Below are positions 35,304 through 43,477 of a DNA stretch of 64,000 nucleotides, piece by piece. Made by a program: the position numbers and the translations under genes. Position 1 is the first letter of the stretch, and each line of letters begins with the position of its first letter. The notes below the pieces were generated by a model, which was not told the DNA's origin, did no database searches, and saw only the letters and a program-made list of their open reading frames with translations. This DNA is from an uncultured Acetatifactor sp. (GTDB taxonomy: Bacteria > Bacillota > Clostridia > Lachnospirales > Lachnospiraceae): contig CAJUFB010000001.1 in NCBI GenBank assembly GCA_910585805.1, positions 95,050 to 159,049 of the forward strand, in the 5' to 3' direction.

Positions 35304-35936
35304 TCACACAGTCGACACAGCCGCCTGGCCGGAAGGCTCCTGGATCTGCAGAAGTTCCTCTCCCACCTTCACATGCTCTCCCGCCGCTATCCGGACCTCA
35401 CCTCCATAGAATGTACTGTCCACGCAGACGGATACCTCCACAGAAGCCCCTTCCGCCTCCAGCCCTTTCCTGTCAAATTCCAGAAGCAGCTTTCCCTTCT
35501 CCACCACTTCATTGCGGATTATCCTGGGCCGGTAATAACGCGCCAGCATATCGTCATCCACAGCTCCCGCCTGAATATACAGTTCGGTTCCGAACTCCGT
35601 GGTAAAACAAAAGGAATTTCCCATGGGAAACAATCTGCTGATCTTTCCGCTGACGGGAGCATACAGTCTGTCCGTATCAGGATAGATGATTACTGTCGGA
35701 TGCTCTCCCTCCTCCTGAGCGACTATTTCTCCGGATACAGGGCTTCCCACGCTCCAGATTACTCTGTCTGCCTCCGGATAATGCCCCCTTCTTCTCCATA
35801 TCCTGAGCCGCCCGTCTCCTTCCGGATCCCTGTTCTCCTGCTCTTCTTCACTTTCCCACATACCGTACATGGAGATCCTTCCCACCATAAAGCCTGTCAC
35901 CAGTGCTGTCATCATCCACATTACGCCCAATAACAT
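35304..35936 (-). CDS. Membrane-anchored EIIA(Glc)-like domain protein lacking catalytic His
   Basis: 210 residues; AAGGAGG lies nine bases before the ATG. One N-terminal membrane helix (LLGVMWMMTALVTGFMVG), an acidic/basic linker, then a domain resembling PTS EIIA of the glucose family (PF00358): SPVSGEIV, LYAPVSGKISRLFPMGNSF, TELYIQAGAVD, VEKGKLLLEFD, GEHVKVGEELLQI. In EIIA(Glc) two histidines (NHA and LFVHFG) are essential; here the aligned positions are Ser and Gln, so phosphotransfer is impossible by inference. A biotinyl/lipoyl-like or HlyD-like barrel role (binding, adaptor) is an alternative. It stands alone upstream of the csoR promoter. Confidence 0.7.
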   Translation of the reverse strand: MLLGVMWMMTALVTGFMVGRISMYGMWESEEEQENRDPEGDGRLRIWRRRGHYPEADRVIWSVGSPVSGEIVAQEEGEHPTVIIYPDTDRLYAPVSGKISRLFPMGNSFCFTTEFGTELYIQAGAVDDDMLARYYRPRIIRNEVVEKGKLLLEFDRKGLEAEGASVEVSVCVDSTFYGGEVRIAAGEHVKVGEELLQIQEPSGQAAVSTV

Positions 35937-36022
35937 CAGAAAATACCTCCTTGTTTTTTATTTCCGTTCAACCCAAGTTTTCCCTTTTTAGAAAATGATA
36001 TACATATTTTTAAAAAATAGGG

Positions 36023-36051
36023 TTGACATATCTCACAAGGAAGTGTTATAC
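36023..36051 (+). promoter_or_regulatory. Cold-shock gene promoter with long leader
   Basis: TTGACA (36023-36028), 17 bases, TTATAC (36046-36051). The leader to the ATG at 36200 is about 140 bases, as in cspA-type genes where the leader folds differently at low temperature. Confidence 0.75.
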
Positions 36052-36199
36052 TGCAACCGTATTCTAAATGAAAGTCATTGAACTCACATGTTTTTGTAAG
36101 TCACAGTTACTTTTAATGTTGGTTTACAGAGATGTGTATTTTTTTGCCCGTGGTTTAGAATTCTATTAACCTTACAAATTATATAAAGGAGGTACCAAA

Positions 36200-36415
36200 A
36201 TGAACAACGGTACAGTAAAATGGTTTAATGCACAGAAGGGTTACGGTTTCATCACAAATGATGCCACCGGAGAGGAAGTATTCGTACATTTCTCTGCTAT
36301 CAATGCAGACGGTTTCAAGTCTCTTGAGGAAGGCCAGAAGGTTACTTTCGATACCGAGTGCGATCCTCAGAACAGCAGCAAAATCCGTGCTACCAACGTT
36401 ACAGTTGTAGCTTAA
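36200..36415 (+). CDS. Cold-shock protein (CspA family)
   Basis: 71 residues; AAAGGAGG lies eight bases before the ATG. The protein is a single cold-shock domain with RNP1 KGYGFIT and RNP2 VFVHFSAI, preceded by GTVKWFNAQ. It binds single-stranded RNA and DNA as an RNA chaperone. Codon choice is cleaner than in the neighbours, as expected for a highly expressed gene. It has its own strong promoter, a 140-base leader and a terminator, so it is monocistronic. Which paralogue it is cannot be decided from one window. Confidence 0.97.
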   Translation: MNNGTVKWFNAQKGYGFITNDATGEEVFVHFSAINADGFKSLEEGQKVTFDTECDPQNSSKIRATNVTVVA

Positions 36416-36440
36416 ACAGCTTCTGGCAGCCAAAACAGGA

Positions 36441-36468
36441 AAAGCACCGGATCTCTCCGGTGCTTTTT
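36441..36468 (+). terminator. Intrinsic terminator of the cold-shock gene
   Basis: AGCACCGGA pairs with TCCGGTGCT around a TCTC loop, followed by TTTT. The A-run on the other side lets it also stop the converging TPR gene. Confidence 0.85.
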
Positions 36469-36477
36469 ACATTTTCT

Positions 36478-37527
36478 CTATCTGGTAGACAGAAATTCAT
36501 ATTCCCTTCTGGCTTGCTGATCATCGGGATAGTTGTTCAGATAGTTTCCCATCAGGATATACGCCTGTGCATACTCCCCAAGCCTCTCATAAGCCACGAT
36601 CTCATTAAATGCCAATGTCTGCATCATGGTTGTATTTTCCAGCTGCATGCCCGCCTGGAACGCCTCCAGCGCCTTGCCGTACTCTCCCCTTGTCATCTCG
36701 CAGAGCCCCAGCTGATTGTACATTTCGGCATTGCCCTCATATTTCTCCAGATAGCTGTTGTAGACATTGGCAGCATAATTGTAATCTCCCGTGGCTTCAT
36801 ACGCCCTGCCCAGATACAGATAACTCTCCACACCGCCCTTTTCCCTCGCCTCTTCCAGATCAAGACAGGCATTCTGGTACTCTCCCAGATAGTAGTATAT
36901 ACGGCCGCTGGCATACTTATCCATCTCCTTGTCTCCGGACTCCAGCGCCGTCCTCAGATAAGCCTGCCCGTCTCCCCCATAGCCATAATAGTCAAGGACT
37001 TCATATATTTCGATCAATCTGTCATAATTATGGGTGTCCATGGAGATGACTTTATCGAAATCCGCCTTTGCCCCCTCGTAATTGTTCAGCGCCAGCCTCA
37101 CATTTCCCCGCAGGAAATAAGCATCCTCCGCACCGGGCCGCAGCGCCAGTATCGCGTCATAGATGCTCTCTGCCTCAATGTTCCTGCCACTCTTGGTATA
37201 AGCTGCCGCCAGATAGAAATTCAGATCAAAATCCACATTCTGCACCAGCCCGTTGCTGCCTGCAAGCGCCGCTTCAAAATAAGCCGCCGCCTGTTCATAA
37301 TCCGTAAGCCCCATGCATGCAATGCCTCTGGCCCGATTGACCAGCCTGGCATTTTCACCGTTTTCCTCCGCCAGGTTCAGCTGCTCCAGCGCCCCTCTGT
37401 AATCCAGGTTCTGTATCAGCTCCATGGCTCCCTGGGTCCGCTCTCCTTCTCCGCCGCAGCCCGTCAGGGTCACGGCGAGCATGGCCGCCGCGAGCAGGCC
37501 GAGCTGTCTCTTTCCAAAATTCCGCAT
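36478..37527 (-). CDS. Tetratricopeptide-repeat lipoprotein
   Basis: 349 residues from ATG 37525-37527 (MRNFGKRQLGLLAAAML), with GGGAG about five bases upstream; the longer open frame has no signal peptide at its start. The lipobox is VTLTGCG. The rest is a chain of TPR units from about residue 40 to the end, for example NLDYRGALEQLNLAEENGEN, DYEQAAAYFEAALAGSNG, NYEGAKADFDKVISMD, EYQNACLDLEEAREKG and EYGKALEAFQAGMQLEN. TPR lipoproteins act as scaffolds at the outer face of the membrane. No partner is evident. Confidence 0.85.
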   Translation of the reverse strand: MRNFGKRQLGLLAAAMLAVTLTGCGGEGERTQGAMELIQNLDYRGALEQLNLAEENGENARLVNRARGIACMGLTDYEQAAAYFEAALAGSNGLVQNVDFDLNFYLAAAYTKSGRNIEAESIYDAILALRPGAEDAYFLRGNVRLALNNYEGAKADFDKVISMDTHNYDRLIEIYEVLDYYGYGGDGQAYLRTALESGDKEMDKYASGRIYYYLGEYQNACLDLEEAREKGGVESYLYLGRAYEATGDYNYAANVYNSYLEKYEGNAEMYNQLGLCEMTRGEYGKALEAFQAGMQLENTTMMQTLAFNEIVAYERLGEYAQAYILMGNYLNNYPDDQQARREYEFLSTR

Positions 37528-37925
37528 AACGCTCCCTGTTCTTTCCATAATTAAAATCAAAATCCGCCCGGCCATTCTCCGCCGCTTTTTCGCCGGTTTC
37601 GTACAGGCATGGTATCTTACTGCTGCCGTTCGCTCACGGTTTTCCATTGTTTTTATGATCATATACTCACGGGCAATAAACTTTGCCGCAATGTCCCCGG
37701 CATCTTTCGCTCGTGAGTCGGGGTGCATGGCAAGTTTCTATGATCGCCGGTATAAATAATAGTAACACAAGAATTCCCTGACCACAAGCCATTTATGTAC
37801 TTGCCCATCCATAAATTTTAGTATATACTGAAACTACGAAAAATCTGAATATCCTAAAGGCATCCTCCGGCTGTCCATCATGCGCGGCCTGACACTGCCT
37901 GCGGAAGTATAATATGAGGTAAACC
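37528..37925. other. Intergenic region between divergent TPR and DUF4317 genes
   Basis: 398 bases. A minus-strand frame stays open upstream of the TPR start for 67 codons but without a ribosome site. TATAAT occurs at 37907-37912, only 14 bases before the DUF4317 start and without a -35 box. The stretch GAGTCGGGGTGCATGG near 37715 resembles one arm of the element at 2521. I see no RNA gene. Confidence 0.4.
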
Positions 37926-39305
37926 ATGACAAAACAGGACATATCCGAGATCAAAAAGCTCTTTACCCCGCGAAACTGCTCCATCACCCGCATCTGCGGC
38001 TGTTATGTGGACGGAGAGAAAAACAAAAAAGCGGAACTGAAACAGGCATTTCTGGCACTTCCGGAAGAAGAAATGTTCAAGTATTTTGAAATCCTGAGAA
38101 AAGTACTGTCCGGCACCCTTGGGAAAAATCTGCTGACGCTGGACTTCCCGCTGGCGCTTGAGATGGCCGGAATGACAGCCCCTGAAAAGGGCAGCTCAAA
38201 GATTTCCCCGGATGCTGCCGCCGAAGGCGGCCCGCTTTCGGATACTTCGGAATCCGACGGCTCTCTTTCAGATACTGCCGTCACCGACAGCTCGCTTCCG
38301 GATACTGCCGCCACCGACGACTCGCTTCCGGATACTGCGGAATCCGGCAGTATCCTTCCCCATGCCGCCCTTCCGGATGCCGCAGGCCCCGATGCTCCTT
38401 CCAATACCCACGAATTCCTGATGCGTCTCAAGGACAGCAAGCTGAAGGACGAAGCCCTGCTGGAAGAGTATTATGACAGGATAATCGAAAACTATGAATA
38501 CGTAGGCAACTATCTGATCCTGATCGTACATGACGTCTACGATGTGCCGGGGCGCACTACAGACGGCATCGATATGGACGACGCCTCCGACGAGATCTAT
38601 GAATACATATTGTCCTGTATCTGCCCTGTGGAACTGTCTAAGCCGGGATTAAGCTATGACGCGGAGGAAAACACTTTCCATAACCGCAACCGCGACTGGG
38701 TGGTTTCCCTGCCGGAGACGGGCTTCCTGTTTCCCGCTTTTAACGACAGAGGAACGGATATCCACAGTGTCCTCTATTATTCCAAAAACCCGGAGGAACT
38801 GCGGGAAGCATTTGTGGAACAGCTTCTGGGCTGTCCTCTTCCCATGTCCGCTGAGAGCCAGAAAGAGACCTTCCAGTCCCTGATCGAGGACACTCTGGGG
38901 GAGGACTGCGGTATAGAGATGGTAAAAAATATCCATGACAGGTTCACGGAACTGGCTGAGGAACACAAAGAAGCCCCGGAACCTGTGGTCCTGGATAAAA
39001 ACGAAGTCAAAACCATCCTGGCGGACAGCGGCGTAGCCAATGAAAAATTATCTGAATTTGACAGACACTATGATGAGACCGCCGGTGAAAATGCTTCCCT
39101 GCTCATGAGCAATGTCATGAACACCAGAAGCTTCGAAGTCAAGACCCCGGATGTGGTCATCAAGGTAAGCCCTGACCGCACTGACCTGATCGAGACACGC
39201 ACCATCGACGGCAGGGAATGCCTGGTGATCGCTCTGGACGGCAGTATATTGGTAAACGGGATTGCGGTAAGAACAGTTTCTGAAAATGAAGAGGACGAGG
39301 AATGA
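37926..39305 (+). CDS. DUF4317 domain protein
   Basis: 459 residues; GAGG precedes the ATG. The opening MTKQDISEIKKLFTPRNCSITRICGCYVDGEK and the middle NYLILIVHDVYDVPGRTTDG match DUF4317 (PF14199), a family confined mainly to Clostridia and of unknown function. The C-terminal third carries VLDKNEVKTILADSGV and FEVKTPDVVIKVSPDRTDLI. Residues about 104-143 are an acidic Ser/Thr/Asp repeat of 10 residues (LPDTAATDDS-type, four copies), encoded by a 30-bp minisatellite, which interrupts the domain and is probably a flexible insertion. It is soluble with no signal peptide and is a lone plus-strand gene. Confidence 0.85.
   Translation: MTKQDISEIKKLFTPRNCSITRICGCYVDGEKNKKAELKQAFLALPEEEMFKYFEILRKVLSGTLGKNLLTLDFPLALEMAGMTAPEKGSSKISPDAAAEGGPLSDTSESDGSLSDTAVTDSSLPDTAATDDSLPDTAESGSILPHAALPDAAGPDAPSNTHEFLMRLKDSKLKDEALLEEYYDRIIENYEYVGNYLILIVHDVYDVPGRTTDGIDMDDASDEIYEYILSCICPVELSKPGLSYDAEENTFHNRNRDWVVSLPETGFLFPAFNDRGTDIHSVLYYSKNPEELREAFVEQLLGCPLPMSAESQKETFQSLIEDTLGEDCGIEMVKNIHDRFTELAEEHKEAPEPVVLDKNEVKTILADSGVANEKLSEFDRHYDETAGENASLLMSNVMNTRSFEVKTPDVVIKVSPDRTDLIETRTIDGRECLVIALDGSILVNGIAVRTVSENEEDEE
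38235..38354. repeat. 30-bp coding minisatellite in the DUF4317 gene (4 copies)
   Basis: Units at 38235, 38265, 38295 and 38325 encode LSDTSESDGS, LSDTAVTDSS, LPDTAATDDS and LPDTAESGSI. The frame is kept; the repeat adds a disordered acidic stretch. Confidence 0.88.
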
Positions 39306-39432
39306 TCATGTATGCTCACGACAGAAAAGATCTGCCCATGTGAATGGATAACGGGCGCGCGCTTCTGCGAATGTAAGATAAGGAACTGCGAGTGAATGCG
39401 CTCATGAAGATACCTGACGGCAGATATCCGGT

Positions 39433-40038
39433 TCATGACTGTTGCTTTGACCTGTCTCCTGCCTTTCTGTAAAAGGAGGAAAAAGGCATATTGCATTCCA
39501 TGGCCGCTTCCCTTCCGGTAATTTCCCCTGCCTCCCATTTCCCGCAGGCCTGTTCAAAGTTCTCCGGCACAGGTTTGGCAGGCCTGCCAAACCTGACCCC
39601 GCGCCGCCGCGCCGCCTCGATGCCTTCTTTTTGCCGTTCCCTGATATTTTTACGCTCGTTTTCCGCCACAAAGGACAGCACCTGCAGCACGATATCGCTT
39701 AAAAAGGTTCCCATAAGATCCCTCCCTCTTCTGGTATCCAGCAGAGGCATATCCAGCACCACGATATCCACCTTTTTCTCCTTTGTCAGCATCCGCCACT
39801 GCTCCAGAACCTCCTCATAGTCTCTTCCCAGGCGGTCAATGCTCTTGATATACAACACATCGTCCTGCTTCAGGCGTTTCAGCATGCGCATATACATGGG
39901 ACGTTTGAAGTCCTTGCCTGACTGCTTGTCCATATAGATATTTCTTTCCGGCACCTGTACCGTATTCATGGCGATCAGCTGCCGGTCCTCGTTCTGCTCA
40001 CTTGTGCTTACGCGCACATAGCCATATACATTTCCCAT
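39433..40038 (-). CDS. Serine recombinase (resolvase/invertase family)
   Basis: 201 residues; AGGAG lies seven bases before the ATG. The resolvase domain opens GYVRVSTSEQNEDRQ with nucleophile Ser11, and includes MYMRMLKRLKQDDVLYIKSIDRLGRD (the Arg-rich active-site part) and SFVAENERKNIRERQKEGI (the long E helix). The C-terminus is a small helix-turn-helix (GEITGREAAMECNMPFSSFYRK). The size fits small resolvases and invertases. No transposase, integron or recognisable crossover site was found within a few hundred bases, so it is an orphan, perhaps left from a mobile element. Confidence 0.9.
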   Translation of the reverse strand: MGNVYGYVRVSTSEQNEDRQLIAMNTVQVPERNIYMDKQSGKDFKRPMYMRMLKRLKQDDVLYIKSIDRLGRDYEEVLEQWRMLTKEKKVDIVVLDMPLLDTRRGRDLMGTFLSDIVLQVLSFVAENERKNIRERQKEGIEAARRRGVRFGRPAKPVPENFEQACGKWEAGEITGREAAMECNMPFSSFYRKAGDRSKQQS

Positions 40039-40147
40039 ATTGTTCTCCTATTTCAGTTCCATATGTACCTTTACAGTGCTCCCTTTTTTTCCGCTCCCCC
40101 TTTTATATACACACGCAGTAATCCCTCATATTATTCCAGTTCCTACG

Positions 40148-40194
40148 AAAAAAGCAGGCCATATCATGTGATGTATCCCCACAATATGGCCTGC
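40148..40194 (-). terminator. Intrinsic terminator after the aldo/keto reductase transcript
   Basis: GCAGGCCATAT (40154-40164) pairs perfectly with ATATGGCCTGC (40184-40194); TTTTTT follows on the minus strand. It lies in the gap 40039-40406. Confidence 0.8.
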
Positions 40195-40319
40195 CTTCTT
40201 AATGCTTTCTGAATCTCTTCTCCGTACCGTCTTTCGTCTTCATACCCTTTTCATCCATCCATTCCGCATGCACCAAAGCCTCTCCCGTTCCAGAACTGCC
40301 GGCTTAACCGCACTGAACC

Positions 40320-40409
40320 CGTTTCCTCAGACGGGGAAAATAAAATACCATATTTCATCGCATTTGGCAAGAGGGATTTCCTGCGAATTTATTTCGTGAC
40401 ACTTCCTTA
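40320..40409. repeat. Partial family I structured repeat, copy D
   Basis: The right end TTTATTTCGTGACACTTCCTTA matches copy B (TTATTTGTAGACACTTCCTTA). The left part (GACGGGGAAAATAA) is only faintly related. As in copy C, the terminal TTA on plus is the stop codon of the adjacent minus-strand gene (aldo/keto reductase, TAA 40407-40409). Confidence 0.45.
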
Positions 40410-41429
40410 GTACGGCTTCCCCGCCAGAATCTCACAGTAATCCTTATAATTCTTCTCCAGCAACGTCGGAGTATCCAGACCATACGGGCATTTTGACTTA
40501 CATTTTCCGCAATGGAGACAGTTCTCAATCTTCTTCATCTTCTCCTGCGCCTGAGGTGTCAGCTGTGCAGCGGAGGGCGAGCGGCGAATCAGCAGGCTCA
40601 TGCGGGCGCAGTTGTTAATCTCGATTCCCACCGGACAGGGCATGCAGTAACCGCAGCCGCGGCAGAAGTCTCCCAGGAGTTCTTCCCTGTCCTTTGCAAT
40701 CACTTCGGAAAGCTCCTGTGTCATTTCCGGCGGGTTGTCAATGTAGGACAGGAACTCATCCAGTTCTTCTTCCCTCTGCACACCCCATATAGGAAGCACA
40801 TTGTCGTACTGCGCAAGGAATGCGTAAGCGGCAGCGGAATTGGTAATCAGTCCTCCCGACAGTGCTTTCATGGCAATGAATCCCATTCCTGCCTCTTTGC
40901 ATTTTTCAACCAGCTCTATATCTTTCTCTGTGGCCAGGTAGCAGAAGGGGAACTGCAGCGTCTCATACAGCCCGCTTTCTATCGCTTCGTCGGCTACATT
41001 CAGACGGTGGTTCGTAATGCCGATGTGACGCACCATACCTTTCTCCTTCGCCTCAAGCATGGCTTCATAGAGGCCGCTGCCGTCCTTAGGTCTGGGACAG
41101 AATGCCGGATTGTGAAACTGGTAAATGTCTACGTAATCCGTCCGCAGATTGTTCAGGGAAGTATGTAAATCCTTCCAGAATCCCTCCGCATCAGCGGCGC
41201 CGGTCTTGGTGGCTATAAACACCTTCTCCCGCATGCCGTCAAACGCTTCCCCCAGCTTCTCCTCGCTGTCGGTATACCACCGCGCCGTGTCGTAGAAAGT
41301 CACTCCGTGGCTATACGCCCTGCGCAGAAGCTTCACTGCCTCCTCTGTAGAAATCCGCTGGATGGGCAGCGCCCCGAAGGAATTCTTCTCTACTGTAATG
41401 CCTGTTTTTCCTAATGTCACCTTTGCCAT
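40407..41429 (-). CDS. Aldo/keto reductase with two 4Fe-4S ferredoxin-like motifs
   Basis: 340 residues from ATG 41427-41429 (MAKVTLGKTGITVEK), seven bases after AAGGAGG. The TIM-barrel part has FYDTARWYTDSEEKLGEAF (Asp and Tyr), IATKTG (Lys) and QFHNP (His), the AKR tetrad. The C-terminus adds CRGCGYCMPCPVGIEI and CLHCGKCKSKCPYGL, a ferredoxin-like domain for two iron-sulfur clusters (Fer4_17-type AKRs). Such fused enzymes are common in anaerobic Clostridia; the physiological substrate is unknown. Its stop coincides with a dispersed repeat end. Confidence 0.9.
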   Translation of the reverse strand: MAKVTLGKTGITVEKNSFGALPIQRISTEEAVKLLRRAYSHGVTFYDTARWYTDSEEKLGEAFDGMREKVFIATKTGAADAEGFWKDLHTSLNNLRTDYVDIYQFHNPAFCPRPKDGSGLYEAMLEAKEKGMVRHIGITNHRLNVADEAIESGLYETLQFPFCYLATEKDIELVEKCKEAGMGFIAMKALSGGLITNSAAAYAFLAQYDNVLPIWGVQREEELDEFLSYIDNPPEMTQELSEVIAKDREELLGDFCRGCGYCMPCPVGIEINNCARMSLLIRRSPSAAQLTPQAQEKMKKIENCLHCGKCKSKCPYGLDTPTLLEKNYKDYCEILAGKPY

Positions 41430-41575
41430 ACATGCCTCCTTCTGTTTATTAAAATCATTATAAAGGTTCCTTCCTGTATCCGTCAAGCTTCTATGAAATG
41501 AATAAAATGCAGATAAAAGCAGAATATGGTCATACGATGCCATATCCTCAAGTTCCGGACAGTATAAACAACACG

Positions 41576-41623
41576 CGAAAAAGGAACCACAAACCGTAGT
41601 ATCTCTACAATCCATGGTTCCTT
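41576..41623 (-). terminator. Intrinsic terminator of gpmI
   Basis: AAGGAACCA (41581-41589) pairs with TGGTTCCTT (41615-41623), with inner GTAG/CTAC; TTTTT follows on the minus strand. Confidence 0.82.
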
Positions 41624-41676
41624 CTGCATTCTTCTGTTCCTCTTTTCTTTCCAGTCCGGGCCTGTTCGCCTAAAAT

Positions 41677-43221
41677 TTATTTCCTGACCAACAATGACTT
41701 GCCTGTCATCTCCACCGGCTGCTCCCTGCCCATGATCTGAATCAGAGTAGGAATAATGTCAGCCAGGCATCCGTCCTCTCTGAGTGTATAAGCCTCGTCG
41801 TAATTCACCAGGATAAAGGGCACCTGATTCGTAGTATGGGCGGTAAAAGGCTCTCCTGTCTCATAGTCCACCAGCATCTCCGCATTGCCATGATCGGCAC
41901 AGATAAACATGGCACCGTCCACTTCCTTTATGGCTTCCACTGCCCTGCCCACACATTCGTCAACCGCTTCAACCGCCTTCACAGCCGCATCCAGCACGCC
42001 GGTATGGCCCACCATATCAGGATTTGCAAAATTGATAATGATCACGTCATATTTGTCGGAGCGAATGGCCTCACAAAGCTTATCACACACTTCATAGGCG
42101 CTCATCTGGGGCTTCAGATCATAGGTCGCCACATCCTTGGGCGAATTCACCAGAACTCTGTCCTCGCCCTCATTGGGTTCCTCCACTCCGCCGTTAAAGA
42201 AGAATGTCACATGGGCATATTTCTCTGTCTCGGCGATGCGGGCCTGCTTCATGCCGTTTGCAGCCAGCCACTCGCCGAAGGTATTGGTGACAGATACCTT
42301 GTGGAATGCCACATCCTTGTTGGGGATGGTGGGGTCATAGTCGGAGAAACATACATAAGTGATGTCCAGCCTCCCGCCTCTGTCAAATCCCTTGAAATCA
42401 TCGTCACAGAAGGCTCTGGTAATCTCTCTGGCCCTGTCCGGACGGAAATTGAAAAAGATAATGGAATCTCCGTTCTGCACGGTTGCAACCGGCTTTCCAT
42501 CCTCCATTGCCAGAGTGGGCTTCACAAACTCATCCGTCTCTCCCCTGTCATAGGACTCCTGAATGCCGCAGATACCGCATTTTGCAGTCAGCCCCTCTCC
42601 CTTTGTCATGGCATCGTAGGCCAGCTTCACACGGTCATAGTTATTGTCCCTGTCCATTACATAATAACGTCCCATTACAGACGCAATCTTGCCAACACTG
42701 ATTTTCTCCATCTCTGTTGCCAACGCCTCTGCATATTCCTTTCCGCTGGAAGGCGGCGTGTCGCGCCCGTCCAGGAAGCAGTGTACATACACCTTCTCCA
42801 GGCCGTTCCTCTTCGCCAGTTCCAACAGGCCGTACAGATGGGTATTGTGGCTGTGTACACCGCCGTCGGACAACAGTCCCATCAGGTGAAGGGAACTGTT
42901 GTTCTTCTTACAATTCTCCACTGCCTTTAACAGCGCCGGATTCTCAAAGAAGGTCCCGTCCTGAATCTCCTTGGTGATCCTGGTAAGCTCCTGATATACA
43001 ATACGGCCTGCGCCCATATTCAGATGTCCTACCTCAGAATTCCCCATCTGTCCGTCGGGAAGCCCCACTGCCATGCCGCTGGCATTGCCTCTCACAAAAG
43101 GATACTCCGCCATCAGCCTGTCCATCACGGGGGTATCTGCCAATGCCACCGCATTGCCCTCTTTCTTCTCATTCAGGCCGTAGCCATCCAGGATCATTAA
43201 TACTACCGGTTTCTTGCTCAT
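41677..43221 (-). CDS. gpmI: Phosphoglycerate mutase, cofactor-independent
   Basis: 514 residues; GGGAG lies before the ATG. An alkaline-phosphatase fold enzyme with metal ligand Asp12 in LMILDGYG, catalytic Ser62 in GQMGNSEVGHLNMGAGR, the inserted transferase domain with HCFLDGRDTPP and FFNFRPDRARE, and C-terminal metal ligands in NFANPDMVGHTG and FICADHGNAE. It interconverts 3- and 2-phosphoglycerate using two Mn(II). It is monocistronic with a promoter at 43326-43354 and a clear terminator, apart from other glycolytic genes. Confidence 0.97.
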   Translation of the reverse strand: MSKKPVVLMILDGYGLNEKKEGNAVALADTPVMDRLMAEYPFVRGNASGMAVGLPDGQMGNSEVGHLNMGAGRIVYQELTRITKEIQDGTFFENPALLKAVENCKKNNSSLHLMGLLSDGGVHSHNTHLYGLLELAKRNGLEKVYVHCFLDGRDTPPSSGKEYAEALATEMEKISVGKIASVMGRYYVMDRDNNYDRVKLAYDAMTKGEGLTAKCGICGIQESYDRGETDEFVKPTLAMEDGKPVATVQNGDSIIFFNFRPDRAREITRAFCDDDFKGFDRGGRLDITYVCFSDYDPTIPNKDVAFHKVSVTNTFGEWLAANGMKQARIAETEKYAHVTFFFNGGVEEPNEGEDRVLVNSPKDVATYDLKPQMSAYEVCDKLCEAIRSDKYDVIIINFANPDMVGHTGVLDAAVKAVEAVDECVGRAVEAIKEVDGAMFICADHGNAEMLVDYETGEPFTAHTTNQVPFILVNYDEAYTLREDGCLADIIPTLIQIMGREQPVEMTGKSLLVRK

Positions 43222-43325
43222 ATCTTCTCTCCCTGCGCATCCTCACACGCTGCCCACAGCGGACATGGCGCGGATGCTTTCTTTTTTATTTCGGATCTGC
43301 TGCAATCAGCTTGCTTTCTTTTAGA

Positions 43326-43354
43326 ATTATACACTGAAAAATGCAGACTTGCAA
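43326..43354 (-). promoter_or_regulatory. gpmI promoter
   Basis: On the minus strand TTGCAA (43349-43354), 17 bases, TATAAT (43326-43331); the leader is about 100 bases. Confidence 0.7.
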
Positions 43355-43410
43355 TACTTCTGTCCCGGAACTTAGGCAAAAATCGAAAAATCGAAAAACC
43401 AAAATCCCGC

Positions 43411-43439
43411 TTGCTTTTTCGCTGCGCCGTTGCTATACT
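43411..43439 (+). promoter_or_regulatory. Promoter of the CDF transporter gene
   Basis: TTGCTT (43411-43416), 17 bases, TATACT (43434-43439), about 38 bases before the ATG. It is divergent from the gpmI promoter. Confidence 0.65.
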
Positions 43440-43477
43440 TAAGAGAATCACAAAATAAAGTAAAAAGGACTTTTACC

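Noticed and set aside
37793..37993. Minus-strand 66-codon frame overlapping the DUF4317 start
   Set aside because: It overlaps a well-supported gene on the other strand and shows no motif.
41836..42930. Plus-strand frame opposite gpmI
   Set aside because: Shadow of a highly conserved glycolytic gene.
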